Assembly (NCBI GenBank): GCA_029210625.1
Contig: JARGFU010000041.1
Location: 1-35,335 of the forward strand
Length of the DNA stretch: 35,335 bases
Direction: 5' to 3'
Source of the DNA: Deltaproteobacteria bacterium
GTDB taxonomy: Bacteria > Myxococcota > Myxococcia > SLRQ01
Both the position numbers and the translations under genes were made by a program. This document shows, piece by piece, positions 24,043 through 31,701 of this stretch (position 1 is the stretch's first letter; every line of letters begins with the position of its first letter). The notes beneath the pieces are model-generated. The model did no database searches. It worked only from the letters and a program-made list of their open reading frames with translations, and was not told the DNA's origin.

Positions 24043-24743
24043 GCCTCGCTCGTCCCCTCGAAGCGGTAGCCCTTGCCGCGCACGGTGACGATCAGCCGCG
24101 GCGCGCCCTCGGGCTCGCGCAGCTTCTCCCGCAGGCGAGCGATGTGCATGTCGATGGTGCGGGTGTGGACGTGGGCGGGGTCGAGCTTCCAGACCCCCTT
24201 GAGGAGCTCGTCCCGGCTCACCGCCCTTCCGGCCCGCGCGGCGAGGAAGCGCAGCAGCTCGAGCTCGCGCTCGGAGAGCTCGGTGCGGCTGCCGTCGGTG
24301 TGGGTGATCGCCCGGGCGGCGAAGTCGACCTCCCCGCCGGGGATCGCCAGGGTCTGGATGTCGAGGGGCCGCTCGGCCGAGCGGCGCAGGACCGCCTCGA
24401 CCCGGGCGAGGAGCTCCCGCACCGAGAAGGGCTTCACCACGTAGTCGTCGGCGCCGAGCTTCAGCCCCTTCACCCGGTCGGCCTCCCGCCCCCGGGCGGT
24501 GAGGATGATCACCGGCAGCGTCGGGTGGACCTGCCGGACGGCCTCGAGGATCTCGAAGCCGTCCCCGCCCGGCAGCATCAGGTCGAGGAGGATCAGCTCG
24601 CAGGGGTTGCGCAGCGCGGCCTCCCGGCCGGCCGGGGCGTCCGCTGCCTCGAAGGGGGCGAAGCCCTCGAACTTCAGGGCGTCACAGACGCCCTGGCGGA
24701 TGGCCGGATCGTCCTCGATGACCAGGATGCGGCGGGCTGGCAT
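24039..24743 (-). CDS. PhoB/OmpR-family response regulator (234 aa)
   Basis: Receiver domain: acidic pair Asp11/Asp12, phospho-acceptor Asp54 in LILLDLMLPGGDG, Thr in ILTARG, and Lys104 in VVKPFS. The C-terminal winged helix has LSERELELLRFLAARAGRAVSRDEL and the recognition-helix region TRTIDMHIARLREKL, ending VRGKGYRFE, all standard for this family. The ATG at 24743 has GGAGAGGAG shortly upstream; the reading frame extends much further, but that part is an out-of-frame reading of the VWA gene. It is encoded between the VWA gene (32 bases upstream) and its kinase (4-base overlap). Paired GTTAC repeats upstream of the operon may be its binding site. Confidence 0.93.
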   Translation of the reverse strand: MPARRILVIEDDPAIRQGVCDALKFEGFAPFEAADAPAGREAALRNPCELILLDLMLPGGDGFEILEAVRQVHPTLPVIILTARGREADRVKGLKLGADDYVVKPFSVRELLARVEAVLRRSAERPLDIQTLAIPGGEVDFAARAITHTDGSRTELSERELELLRFLAARAGRAVSRDELLKGVWKLDPAHVHTRTIDMHIARLREKLREPEGAPRLIVTVRGKGYRFEGTSEA

Positions 24744-24775
24744 GGGCTCTCCTCTCCTCGCTTTCCTTCGAGCTA

Positions 24776-25996
24776 TCAGCTTTCGCCCGGCGCGGCGACC
24801 TGGGACCCCTCGACCTCGAAGCCCCCGGCCGCGGCCTGGTTGCGGATCGAGTCCACCAGGGAGTCGTCGAAGCTCTGGCCCTCCTGCTGCGCCTGCTTCT
24901 GGCGCTCGCTCGCGACCCAGCCCTCGCGCTCCTTCTTGAGCTTGCCGAGGCGCGCGGTGAGGGTGTCGCGCCGCTGCTGCAGCTTCTCCACCTCCACTTT
25001 CAGCTCCTCGTCGGAGAGGCCGGCGTACCGCGCGTCGAGCAGCTGCTTGTCGAGCTGCCGGATCTTGGCCTTCTTCTTCTGGATGGCGCTGACCAGGTCC
25101 CACTTGGAGTTGTCGTAGACCTTGGTGCCCTTGGTCATCGCCCGCTGGATGTTCGCGCCGCGGCCGGTGGAGAGGGCGTTGAGGTCCTGCGCCGCCACGT
25201 TGGCGAGGCCGGCGCTGCCGTGGGCGCCGAAGGCGATGGTGGTCTCGTTGATCTGCGCGCCGAGGCGGGCGATCTCCTCGTCCTGGGGCGCGGCGATCCA
25301 GGTGAGCGCCTGGTTCTGATCGATGCTGTGGAAGCGGCCACCCGCCAGGAGGGCGCCGTCGCGCCAGTGGCCGGCGATCCCCGACGCCTCGGGGCCGCAG
25401 TGGACGGTGTTCACCTTCACGCCCCTCTGCCGGGCGTCGGCGAGGGCCTGCTGGTAGTCGACCGGCCCCTGATCGAAGCCCTCGTTGCCGGCGATGAAGA
25501 TCAGCTTGAGGGTCCCGGGGTCGGGGTCCCAGGCGAGGCCCTTCAGGGCGGCGTCGATGACCTGGCCGCAGTGCTCGGAGCCGCCGTTGGTGGTCAGGGC
25601 GAAGAGGCCCTGGCTCACGTCGTCGAGATCGGTGGTGAAGGCCTGCACCTGCCGCAGGTAGCCGGTGGCGGCCTCGAGGCCGTCGTTGCCGTACTCGTAG
25701 AGGGCCACCCGCAGCTCGGGGGTGCGGCCCGCGCGCTTGAGCTCGGCCAGCTCGTTGACCACCCGCCACAGGCGGGTGCGGGCCTGATCGATGAGGCCGT
25801 CCATGCTGCTGGAGGTGTCGAGGAGGATCGCCAGCTGGACGATGGGAGGAGGAGCCGCTGGCTCCTGCGGGGCTTCGATGGGCGCGGGTTGCGGGAGGGC
25901 CACCTTCTCGGCCGCCTGGAAGTAGCGGGCCTGCACGAAGAAGGCGGTGACGAAGAGGGCGAGGGCGGCGGAGAAGATGCCGATGGTTCGATTCAT
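24776..25996 (-). CDS. Membrane-anchored VWA-domain protein with C-terminal coiled coil (406 aa)
   Basis: An N-terminal signal anchor (IGIFSAALALFVTAFFVQA) and a Pro/Ala linker lead into a von Willebrand A domain from about 53 to 235. The MIDAS metal site is D60-T-S-S-S, with a later Thr/Ser in LTTNGGSEHCG. A CGPEASGIAGHW stretch follows. Residues ~285-375 are a Lys/Glu/Gln-rich coiled coil after YDNSKWDLVSAIQKKKAKI. This arrangement, including the YDNSxWDLV junction, resembles uncharacterised VWA proteins of other phyla. The protein probably sits in the periplasm and binds a protein ligand through the metal site. It heads the operon with the response regulator and kinase. The two tandem stops lie in an AGCTGATAGCT sequence repeated at 35198. 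Confidence 0.88.
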   Translation of the reverse strand: MNRTIGIFSAALALFVTAFFVQARYFQAAEKVALPQPAPIEAPQEPAAPPPIVQLAILLDTSSSMDGLIDQARTRLWRVVNELAELKRAGRTPELRVALYEYGNDGLEAATGYLRQVQAFTTDLDDVSQGLFALTTNGGSEHCGQVIDAALKGLAWDPDPGTLKLIFIAGNEGFDQGPVDYQQALADARQRGVKVNTVHCGPEASGIAGHWRDGALLAGGRFHSIDQNQALTWIAAPQDEEIARLGAQINETTIAFGAHGSAGLANVAAQDLNALSTGRGANIQRAMTKGTKVYDNSKWDLVSAIQKKKAKIRQLDKQLLDARYAGLSDEELKVEVEKLQQRRDTLTARLGKLKKEREGWVASERQKQAQQEGQSFDDSLVDSIRNQAAAGGFEVEGSQVAAPGES

Positions 25997-26066
25997 GGGG
26001 GGCTCCCGGCCTTTGGGGGTGGAGGTGGCTTCACCTCGACCCTAGCCAGGGCCTCCCGGCGGGGGG

Positions 26067-26082
26067 GTAACGGCTCTGTAAC
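26067..26082 (-). promoter_or_regulatory. 11-bp-spaced GTTAC direct repeat upstream of the VWA/two-component operon
   Basis: On the minus strand GTTAC occurs at 26082-26078 and again at 26071-26067, exactly 11 bases apart, with a C two bases before each (CGGTTAC and CCGTTAC). PhoB/OmpR-family regulators typically bind tandem half-sites with this period. It lies about 70-85 bases upstream of the VWA start and just after the Ser/Thr kinase stop, a suitable place for autoregulation. Only two half-sites support the call. Confidence 0.35.
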
Positions 26083-26084
26083 CG

Positions 26085-28388
26085 TCAGTGCCCGGCGGCG
26101 CGCGCCCGCTCGAGCTCGGCCTGGGCCCGCAGGTCCATCAGGCGGGCGTCGATCTTGTCGAGCTCGGCGATCAGACGATCCTGCCGGCCCTGCAGCTTGT
26201 CGCGGCTCGAGCCGATCTGCCGCACCTCGCGGTCGGAGAGGATGCCGGTCTCCATCCGCTCGGTGGCCGACTGGATCAGCTCCCCGAGGCGATCGACCTC
26301 GTCCTGGAGGCCGGCCTGCCGGGACTCGAGGACGGCGACGGGATCGACCAGGCGCAGGTCGACCTTGAGCTGCTTGCCGGGCTTGGGCCCCTTCAGCTTC
26401 TTGCGGCCGATCTTTCCCTCCCGGCGCGCCTCGACGACCACGCTGCGGCGCGGCGCCACGGCGATCTTCGCCGGGGTCTGCAGGCCCAGGGCGACGCCGT
26501 CGAGGTAGAGCTCGGCCCCCGCCGGGCGGCTGCTCACCATCAGGTAGGCGGCCCGCGCCAGCTGGGTCTCCCAGGTCACCGGCTCCCGCTGCAGCTTCAG
26601 CACGATCGAGGCGGTGGCGTGGCCCTCGAGGCCGGCCAGGAGCTGGTGCTCCCCCGGGGGCAGGGTGATCGTCCCGGGGGTCTGGAGGAGCAGCACCCTC
26701 CCCTCGCTGGTCACCTGCGCGCCGGGCGGCTCGGTCGTCACGGTGACCTCCACCAGCTTCTCCAGGTGGATCCGCACCGGCCGCTCGGCCTGGGTGTAGG
26801 GGAGCTTCACGGTGGTGGGGACGTGGCCCTCGAGGGTGGCGGTGACGACGTGCTCGCGCAGGGCGAGGGTCTCCACCCGGGTCGGGCTCGGGGCGCTCAC
26901 CGGCTGGTCGTTGACGACCAGGCTCGCCCCGGGCGGGGTCGTCTCGATCTGCAGGGTGACCTTGCCGTCGGCGGGCGCGGCGACCTCGGCCTCCTCTCCG
27001 CCCAGGAGGAAGAAGCCCAGCCCGCCCACCAGGGCCAGGAGCCCCAGGGCCCCGCCGCCGATCAGCAGCCAGGGAGGCCGGCCGCTCGGGCGGGGCGCGG
27101 CCGCGGCCGCCTCGGGCCGCAGCTCGGCCGAGGGCGAGGGGGGGCGGGCCGCCGGGGTCGAGAGGTCCGGCGCGGAGGGCAGCAGATCGTCGGGGGAGGA
27201 GGGCCCGGGGGCCGCCGCCGGCACCGGCTCGTAGGCGAGATCGAGGGCGGGCTCGGAGGCCGCCGGCCGGAGGTCGTCGAAGGTCGGCGCGACGAAGGCG
27301 GGCCCCGGGCCGCCCGGATCGGCCGGGACGTACTCTCCCTCCAGGGCCGTGGCGAGGCCGGGGGCCGGGGCGCCGAAGGCGTCCTCCAGGGGAGGCAGGC
27401 TCGAGGGATCGAAGGGCGCCGGGGCCGTCGCCGTCGCGGCGGGGAGCGGCGGCGCGGTCCAGGCCGCCTCCGGGCCCGGGCCGGTGGGCGCCGGGGGAGA
27501 GGAGGGGCTGGCCGGCGGGGTGGCGCCCGCCGGCGCGCCCGGGAGGCCGAGCGGCGCGATCTCTCCGCGCAGCCAGGCCGCGACGAGCTCCTGGGGGGTC
27601 CCGGCGCGGATCCCGCTCAAGGTCCGGGAGAGCATCGCCTGGGTCGCCTGGGCGTCGGGGCGCGCGCCGGGCTCGCGCTCCAGCATCGCCATCACCGCGT
27701 CCACCGCCCCGGCGTGCAGCTCCGGGTTCACGTCGGCGAGGTGGGGCACGTCCTCGGTGACCAGCTGGGCGATGATCGCGGGCGTCTCCTCGCTGCGCCA
27801 GATCCGCCGGCCGGTGAGCGCCTCCCAGAGGATCACCCCGAGGGCGAAGACGTCCGAGCGCCCGTCGATCTCCTTGCCGCGCACCTGCTCGGGCGACATG
27901 TAGGCCGGCTTCCCCTTCACCAGCCCCAGCTGGGTGGTGGTGTCGCGGCCGGCGGCCTTCACGATCCCGAAGTCGAGGAGCTTCACCCAGCCCTGCTCGG
28001 TGACCAGGAGGTTGTCGGGGGAGATGTCGCGGTGGACGATCCCCATCGGCGCGCCCTGCTCGTCGGTGGCCGCGTGCGCGTAGGCCAGGGCCCCGGCGGC
28101 CTGGGTGCCGAGGGCCATCCCCACGGCCTCCGGGAGGCGCAGCCCCGCCTTGCGCATCTGCGCCAGGAGGCGGTGGAGGGAGTCGCCGGGGACCAGCTCC
28201 ATCACCAGGAAGACCCTCCCCTCGTCCACGCCGAAGTCGTAGACCTGCGCGATGCCGGGGTGGGTGAGGCGGGCGACGATCCGCGCCTCGTCGTGGAACA
28301 TCTTCAGGCGAAGGTCGTCGTCGTCGGTGCCGGTGAGCACGACCTTGAGCGCGACCTCCCGCCGGAAGCCCTCGGGCCCCTCGGCCAC
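26085..28388 (-). CDS. PEGA-domain Ser/Thr protein kinase, N-terminally truncated (767 aa as read)
   Basis: Kinase motifs are VALKVV (Lys15), HRDISPDN, DFGIVKA, an APE-equivalent MSPEQ and an intact C-lobe to about residue 265. A long Pro/Ala linker, a membrane helix (440-464), three PEGA repeats (TTPPGASLVVND; TTEPPGAQVTSEG; SSRPAGAELYLDG) and a C-terminal coiled coil follow. The glycine-rich ATP loop that should precede VYRA is absent. In frame, only ten codons (including QVYRA) lie between a TGA and the first usable start, GTG 28388. A plausible native start, GTG 28426, encodes SDSSQLP but is out of frame by two bases. This suggests an out-of-frame deletion of the first strand, real or from assembly. 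It could be a damaged gene. Confidence 0.8.
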   Translation of the reverse strand: MAEGPEGFRREVALKVVLTGTDDDDLRLKMFHDEARIVARLTHPGIAQVYDFGVDEGRVFLVMELVPGDSLHRLLAQMRKAGLRLPEAVGMALGTQAAGALAYAHAATDEQGAPMGIVHRDISPDNLLVTEQGWVKLLDFGIVKAAGRDTTTQLGLVKGKPAYMSPEQVRGKEIDGRSDVFALGVILWEALTGRRIWRSEETPAIIAQLVTEDVPHLADVNPELHAGAVDAVMAMLEREPGARPDAQATQAMLSRTLSGIRAGTPQELVAAWLRGEIAPLGLPGAPAGATPPASPSSPPAPTGPGPEAAWTAPPLPAATATAPAPFDPSSLPPLEDAFGAPAPGLATALEGEYVPADPGGPGPAFVAPTFDDLRPAASEPALDLAYEPVPAAAPGPSSPDDLLPSAPDLSTPAARPPSPSAELRPEAAAAAPRPSGRPPWLLIGGGALGLLALVGGLGFFLLGGEEAEVAAPADGKVTLQIETTPPGASLVVNDQPVSAPSPTRVETLALREHVVTATLEGHVPTTVKLPYTQAERPVRIHLEKLVEVTVTTEPPGAQVTSEGRVLLLQTPGTITLPPGEHQLLAGLEGHATASIVLKLQREPVTWETQLARAAYLMVSSRPAGAELYLDGVALGLQTPAKIAVAPRRSVVVEARREGKIGRKKLKGPKPGKQLKVDLRLVDPVAVLESRQAGLQDEVDRLGELIQSATERMETGILSDREVRQIGSSRDKLQGRQDRLIAELDKIDARLMDLRAQAELERARAAGH

Positions 28389-28489
28389 CGCGCGGTAGAC
28401 CTGGGGAGCTGCGAGGAGTCACTCACGCGATCCCGACCTTAGCTCAAGTCCCTCCCCGCGGGGGTAGAGAGCCAGCAGGCGCCGGACCC

Positions 28490-30070
28490 TCAGCCCAGCA
28501 GGCGATCGATGAGGGCCTGGAGCGAGAACCCCTCGCGCGCCTCGACGTAGAGGCCCATGCCTCCCCGGCGGCCGAGATCGACCCGCACCACCCGGCCGTG
28601 AGCCCTCACCGGGGGATCGCCCGGCTTGAGCCGGATCTCGATCTCGTACTCGCTCCCGGGCGGCGGCGGCGTCGCGTCGATCACGAAGAGGCCGCGGGCC
28701 GAGATGTCGCGGGTGAAGGTGTGGAGGGTCTGGTTGCGGTCGGGCAGGCGAATCAGCTTCACCGGCAGGCTCGCCTCGTGGCGCGGGTGCTGCCGCCGAT
28801 CCTGGCCGGCGGGCTCGGGCTCGGGCTCGGGGCTCGCCAGCCCGGCGCCGGGGTCGAAGCCCGCGGGCGGCGGGGGCGCCGTGATCACGGGCGGGAGCGG
28901 CGGGGGGAGCGGCTGGAAGAGGTCGGGCTCGGAGCCCGGGCCGAAGAGGGGGGTGAAGCTCTCGGCCTCGTCCACGAGCGAGGCCAGCTCGCCGTAGCCC
29001 GGCTGGATCATCTCTCCGGGGTCCGGCGCCGGGGCCACCAGCCCCTCGATGATGTCCAGCTCCACCGGGGGCAGGAGCTTCAGGAACTCGTCCGCGCCCC
29101 GGAAGCCCTCGTCCCGGGCGTAGCGGACCAGGGTGCTGATGAGGAAGAGGTTCATCTGGCGCTGCCGGGCGCCATGGACGAGGCGCCGCGCGCGCACCTG
29201 GAGGATCTCCGTGCCCTCCGAGCGCAGGACCAGATCCGAGATGCCGTGGGAGAGCGCCGCCAGCCCGTCGTGGACCGTCGGCGCCTTGGAGGTCACCAGG
29301 ATGTCGAGGAGGGGGTCGCGCTGCTTGAACTCGCGGATGAGCTCCACCGAGCGCTCGGACTCCAGGCTGACGATCGCGGTGAGGGCGCCGAGGGCGCCGA
29401 CCAGGGAGAGGGCGCCCTCCTCGTCCTGCCGCTCCTCCACCGAGATCCCCTCGAGCACCAGGGCGCCGCAGAGCACGTCGGAGATGACCTCGGACTGCTG
29501 GAAGAGCAGCACGTCGGTCTTCAGGCGCATGTCCTGCTTGTGCTCGAAGAGATCGCGCCCGATCTTCTTGACCACCGAGGCCTCACCCCGGGTCTCGACC
29601 AGCGCCGCCTTCAGCTCCTTGATGATGCGGCGGTAGACCTTGGCCTGGATGCCCGCGGCGCAGACCGAGTCGAAGCGGTTGAGCACCTGGGTGATGTCGT
29701 CGAAGGGCTTGGCGATGTAGTCGCGGGCGCCGGCCCGCAGGGCGGCGGAGATCGACGGCGCCGAGGGGTAGGCGGTGATCATCACCGAGGGGACGTCGAG
29801 GCCCTGCTGCTGCACCTCGGTGAGCAGATCGACGCCGCTGCCGCCGGGCAGGTTCTTGTCCACCAGCAGCAGATCGAAGGGCTCGGCCGAGATCGCCTCC
29901 CGGGCCTCCTCGAGGCCCTCGGCCTCGGCCACCTCGTAGCCACCGGACTCCAGGACCGCCCGGAGCAGCTCGCGGATCACCTGCTCGTCGTCGATGATCA
30001 GCGCCCGGACGTTGCGGCCCAGCGCGCGTGCGTAGGGAGCCCACCCTCCCGCTGACTGGTTGGGAACCAT
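28490..30070 (-). CDS. Receiver-PilZ protein with a degenerate second receiver-like domain (526 aa)
   Basis: An N-terminal receiver (20-140) has Asp27/28, phospho-acceptor Asp71 (LLLVDKNLPGG), Thr in MITAYP and Lys121 (YIAKPFD). A helical linker follows. Residues ~185-310 look like a second receiver lacking the acceptor (IVSLESE at the expected place). A Pro-rich linker then leads to a PilZ domain (~424-526) with both c-di-GMP motifs, RQHPR (426-430) and DISARG (455-460). It probably senses phosphorylation and c-di-GMP and controls motility or surface traits in the cytoplasm (inference). The start is ATG 30070, with AGAGG three bases upstream; the tight spacing leaves a later start possible. 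It lies six bases after the lipoprotein gene and 101 bases before the kinase gene. Confidence 0.85.
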   Translation of the reverse strand: MVPNQSAGGWAPYARALGRNVRALIIDDEQVIRELLRAVLESGGYEVAEAEGLEEAREAISAEPFDLLLVDKNLPGGSGVDLLTEVQQQGLDVPSVMITAYPSAPSISAALRAGARDYIAKPFDDITQVLNRFDSVCAAGIQAKVYRRIIKELKAALVETRGEASVVKKIGRDLFEHKQDMRLKTDVLLFQQSEVISDVLCGALVLEGISVEERQDEEGALSLVGALGALTAIVSLESERSVELIREFKQRDPLLDILVTSKAPTVHDGLAALSHGISDLVLRSEGTEILQVRARRLVHGARQRQMNLFLISTLVRYARDEGFRGADEFLKLLPPVELDIIEGLVAPAPDPGEMIQPGYGELASLVDEAESFTPLFGPGSEPDLFQPLPPPLPPVITAPPPPAGFDPGAGLASPEPEPEPAGQDRRQHPRHEASLPVKLIRLPDRNQTLHTFTRDISARGLFVIDATPPPPGSEYEIEIRLKPGDPPVRAHGRVVRVDLGRRGGMGLYVEAREGFSLQALIDRLLG

Positions 30071-30076
30071 CGTCCT

Positions 30077-31060
30077 CTAGGGCCCGACCGCGGAGGGCAG
30101 GAGGGTGAAGAGGATCCCCTCGAGGCTCCCCACGCAGTCCATCAGCTGATCGGAGAAGGTCTGGGTGGGCCAGTCGCCGCGCCCGGCGGGATCGACGAGC
30201 TCGGCGGCGCTCGCGTAGGGCACGGCCAGCTCGCAGCTCACCCGGGCCCAGTAGCCCTCGGAGGCGCGGTCGACGATCTTGTCCACCGAGACCGCGTAGG
30301 GGCCGGCCTGATCGGAGGTCGTCCCGCTGGCCTGGAGCTGGCCCGCGTCGAACTGCTCCAGCCAGGTGGTGGAGGGGAAGGCGTCCTCCTCGTAGTAGCT
30401 CTTCGCATCCCAGGCGATGGTGCAGCCGGTGCCCCAGACGCAGGAGATCGAGGCCACCCACCAGTTGAAGTCGCCCTCGCAGTAGGTGTCGCCGCAGAGG
30501 TTGTCCACGGCGTTCACCACCTGGTCCTCCTCCTCGGCCGAGAGCCCGTTGGGGGGGCCGGCCGCCGGGCAGCCGGCGCCCGCGCAGGTGCCCAAGAGGG
30601 TGAAGGTCCCCTCGACGGAGTCCTTGTAGCCCTTCACGACCAGGCGGTAGCCGCCCGCGTCCAGCCCCCGGGCGATCTGCGAGCCGATGGAGCCGCCGTG
30701 GTCGTCGTTGCGCGCCAGGTAGCTGCCCCAGCTCTCGGCGGCGGGGTCCCAGCGATAGAGGTAGGCCACGGTGTCGACGTTCGGATCGACCGGCGCGGTG
30801 GTGAGGGTCACCTCGGCCGCGCCCGAGAGGGTGAAGTCCCAGGCGTGGAACTTGTGCTGGCCGGCGGCGCCGTCGAAGGTCCCCCGATCCTCCGCCCCCC
30901 AGCGCAGCTCGCCGTGGAGGGTCGGCGCCCACCAGGTGTCGGACTTGCCGTCCGCCTGGGGCATCGGGGTCTCCTCGCCCTTCTCGGCGCCGCTGCCGCC
31001 GCAGCCAGCGGCGAGGATCACGAGCGTGAACGCGAGCGCGAGCGAGCCGAAGAACCGCAT
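30077..31060 (-). CDS. Secreted lipoprotein with PPC-like beta domain (327 aa)
   Basis: The ATG at 31060 has GGAGGGG seven bases upstream and starts a lipoprotein signal, VILAAGC with Cys20 as the lipidated residue. Residues ~70-160 (QHKFHAWDFTLSGAAEVTLTT, AYLYRWDPAAESWGSYLARND, GGYRLVVKGY) resemble a pre-peptidase C-terminal (PPC)-type jelly roll, often found on secreted proteins. The second half contains paired cysteines (NLCGDTYCEGDF, ISCVWGTGCTIAW) and ends LPSAVGP. No catalytic motif was recognised. It is divergent from the small lipoprotein gene at 31235 and directly precedes the receiver-PilZ gene, so it is the first gene of the long signalling run. Confidence 0.8.
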   Translation of the reverse strand: MRFFGSLALAFTLVILAAGCGGSGAEKGEETPMPQADGKSDTWWAPTLHGELRWGAEDRGTFDGAAGQHKFHAWDFTLSGAAEVTLTTAPVDPNVDTVAYLYRWDPAAESWGSYLARNDDHGGSIGSQIARGLDAGGYRLVVKGYKDSVEGTFTLLGTCAGAGCPAAGPPNGLSAEEEDQVVNAVDNLCGDTYCEGDFNWWVASISCVWGTGCTIAWDAKSYYEEDAFPSTTWLEQFDAGQLQASGTTSDQAGPYAVSVDKIVDRASEGYWARVSCELAVPYASAAELVDPAGRGDWPTQTFSDQLMDCVGSLEGILFTLLPSAVGP

Positions 31061-31083
31061 CCTGCTACCCCTCCTTCTGGTCA

Positions 31084-31099
31084 CCGGCGGGCCCGCCGG
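31084..31099. promoter_or_regulatory. Perfect 16-bp palindrome in the leader of the PPC lipoprotein gene
   Basis: CCGGCGGGCCCGCCGG is a complete palindrome 23 bases upstream of the lipoprotein ATG (minus strand), just beyond its ribosome site. It could be an operator or fold in the leader RNA, or be a by-product of high GC. Confidence 0.3.
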
Positions 31100-31144
31100 A
31101 CGAACCTCGATTCTTGGCACGATGCGTTGGCCGAGGCAATCGAT

Positions 31145-31170
31145 CCCCCCTCCTCGGGGGTCTTTCGTTT
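31145..31170 (+). terminator. Intrinsic-terminator-like hairpin before the GNG lipoprotein gene
   Basis: Six C and five G residues (CCCCCC-TCCTC-GGGGG) form a hairpin directly followed by TCTTTCGTTT. It reads as a rho-independent terminator on the plus strand, 65 bases ahead of the plus-strand lipoprotein start, where no gene is ending. An attenuator or the end of a short leader or small RNA is possible. Confidence 0.4.
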
Positions 31171-31234
31171 CACCGGGCACGGCCACTACGATGGCCCCGC
31201 TTCCCGCTCTTCACTCCCCGATTCGAGGTCACTC

Positions 31235-31687
31235 ATGAGAATCCTCCTGCCCCTGCTGGCCCTCCTCCTCCTGCCCGCCTGCACCATCATCTTCCAGGAC
31301 ACGACCAGCCCGGCCGAGTCGGTGGAGCTCGGCGGCGGCCGGGCCGTCCCTCCGGGCCTGACCGAGTCTGGCCCCCTCATCTGCGAGGGCAACGACGAGC
31401 TGCGGGTCGAGGGGCTCTACATCGTCGGCGACGGCCCGGGCATCCACGCCCTCGACAACTGCGATCTGTGGATCGTGGGCTCGGTCATCGACGTGCGGGG
31501 CGTCGCCCTGCGGGTGGACGGCAACGGCGACGTGCACGTGCAGGACAGCCAGCTGCTGGGAACCGACGCGGCCTTCGTGATCAACGGCAACGGCGACCTG
31601 CGCGTCTCGGGCTCGGTCTTCACCGGACGCCGGGAGATCGCCGGCAACGGCGAGCTGCACGACGACGGGAACAACACGTTCAACTAG
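31235..31687 (+). CDS. Small lipoprotein with GNG/beta-solenoid repeats (150 aa)
   Basis: The ATG at 31235 has GAGGT six bases upstream. The signal ends LLLPAC, with Cys16 as lipid anchor. The mature part repeats a short strand-turn unit rich in D-N-G: CEGNDELRVEGLYIVG, LDNCDLWIVGSVID, VDGNGDVHVQDSQLLG, INGNGDLRVSGSVFTG, IAGNGELHDDGNN. Each has the form (x)GN(G/D)-x-L-x-V followed by a small turn. This suggests a right-handed beta-solenoid similar to DUF3060-type proteins. Function is unknown; a surface-exposed structural role is likely. It is a single-gene unit on the plus strand, convergent with the next lipoprotein gene, which ends 15 bases away. Confidence 0.75.
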   Translation: MRILLPLLALLLLPACTIIFQDTTSPAESVELGGGRAVPPGLTESGPLICEGNDELRVEGLYIVGDGPGIHALDNCDLWIVGSVIDVRGVALRVDGNGDVHVQDSQLLGTDAAFVINGNGDLRVSGSVFTGRREIAGNGELHDDGNNTFN

Positions 31688-31701
31688 GCTGCGAGCTGCC
31701 C

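Noticed and set aside
25993-28422. 809-aa minus-strand frame within the Ser/Thr kinase gene
   Set aside because: Arg/Gly/Pro-rich out-of-frame reading; kinase, membrane and PEGA motifs occur only in the other frame.
31114-31132. Sigma-54-like promoter TTGGCACG followed by TTGG
   Set aside because: The spacing is one base too long and the -12 element reads TTGG rather than TTGC; sigma-54 promoters are strict on both.
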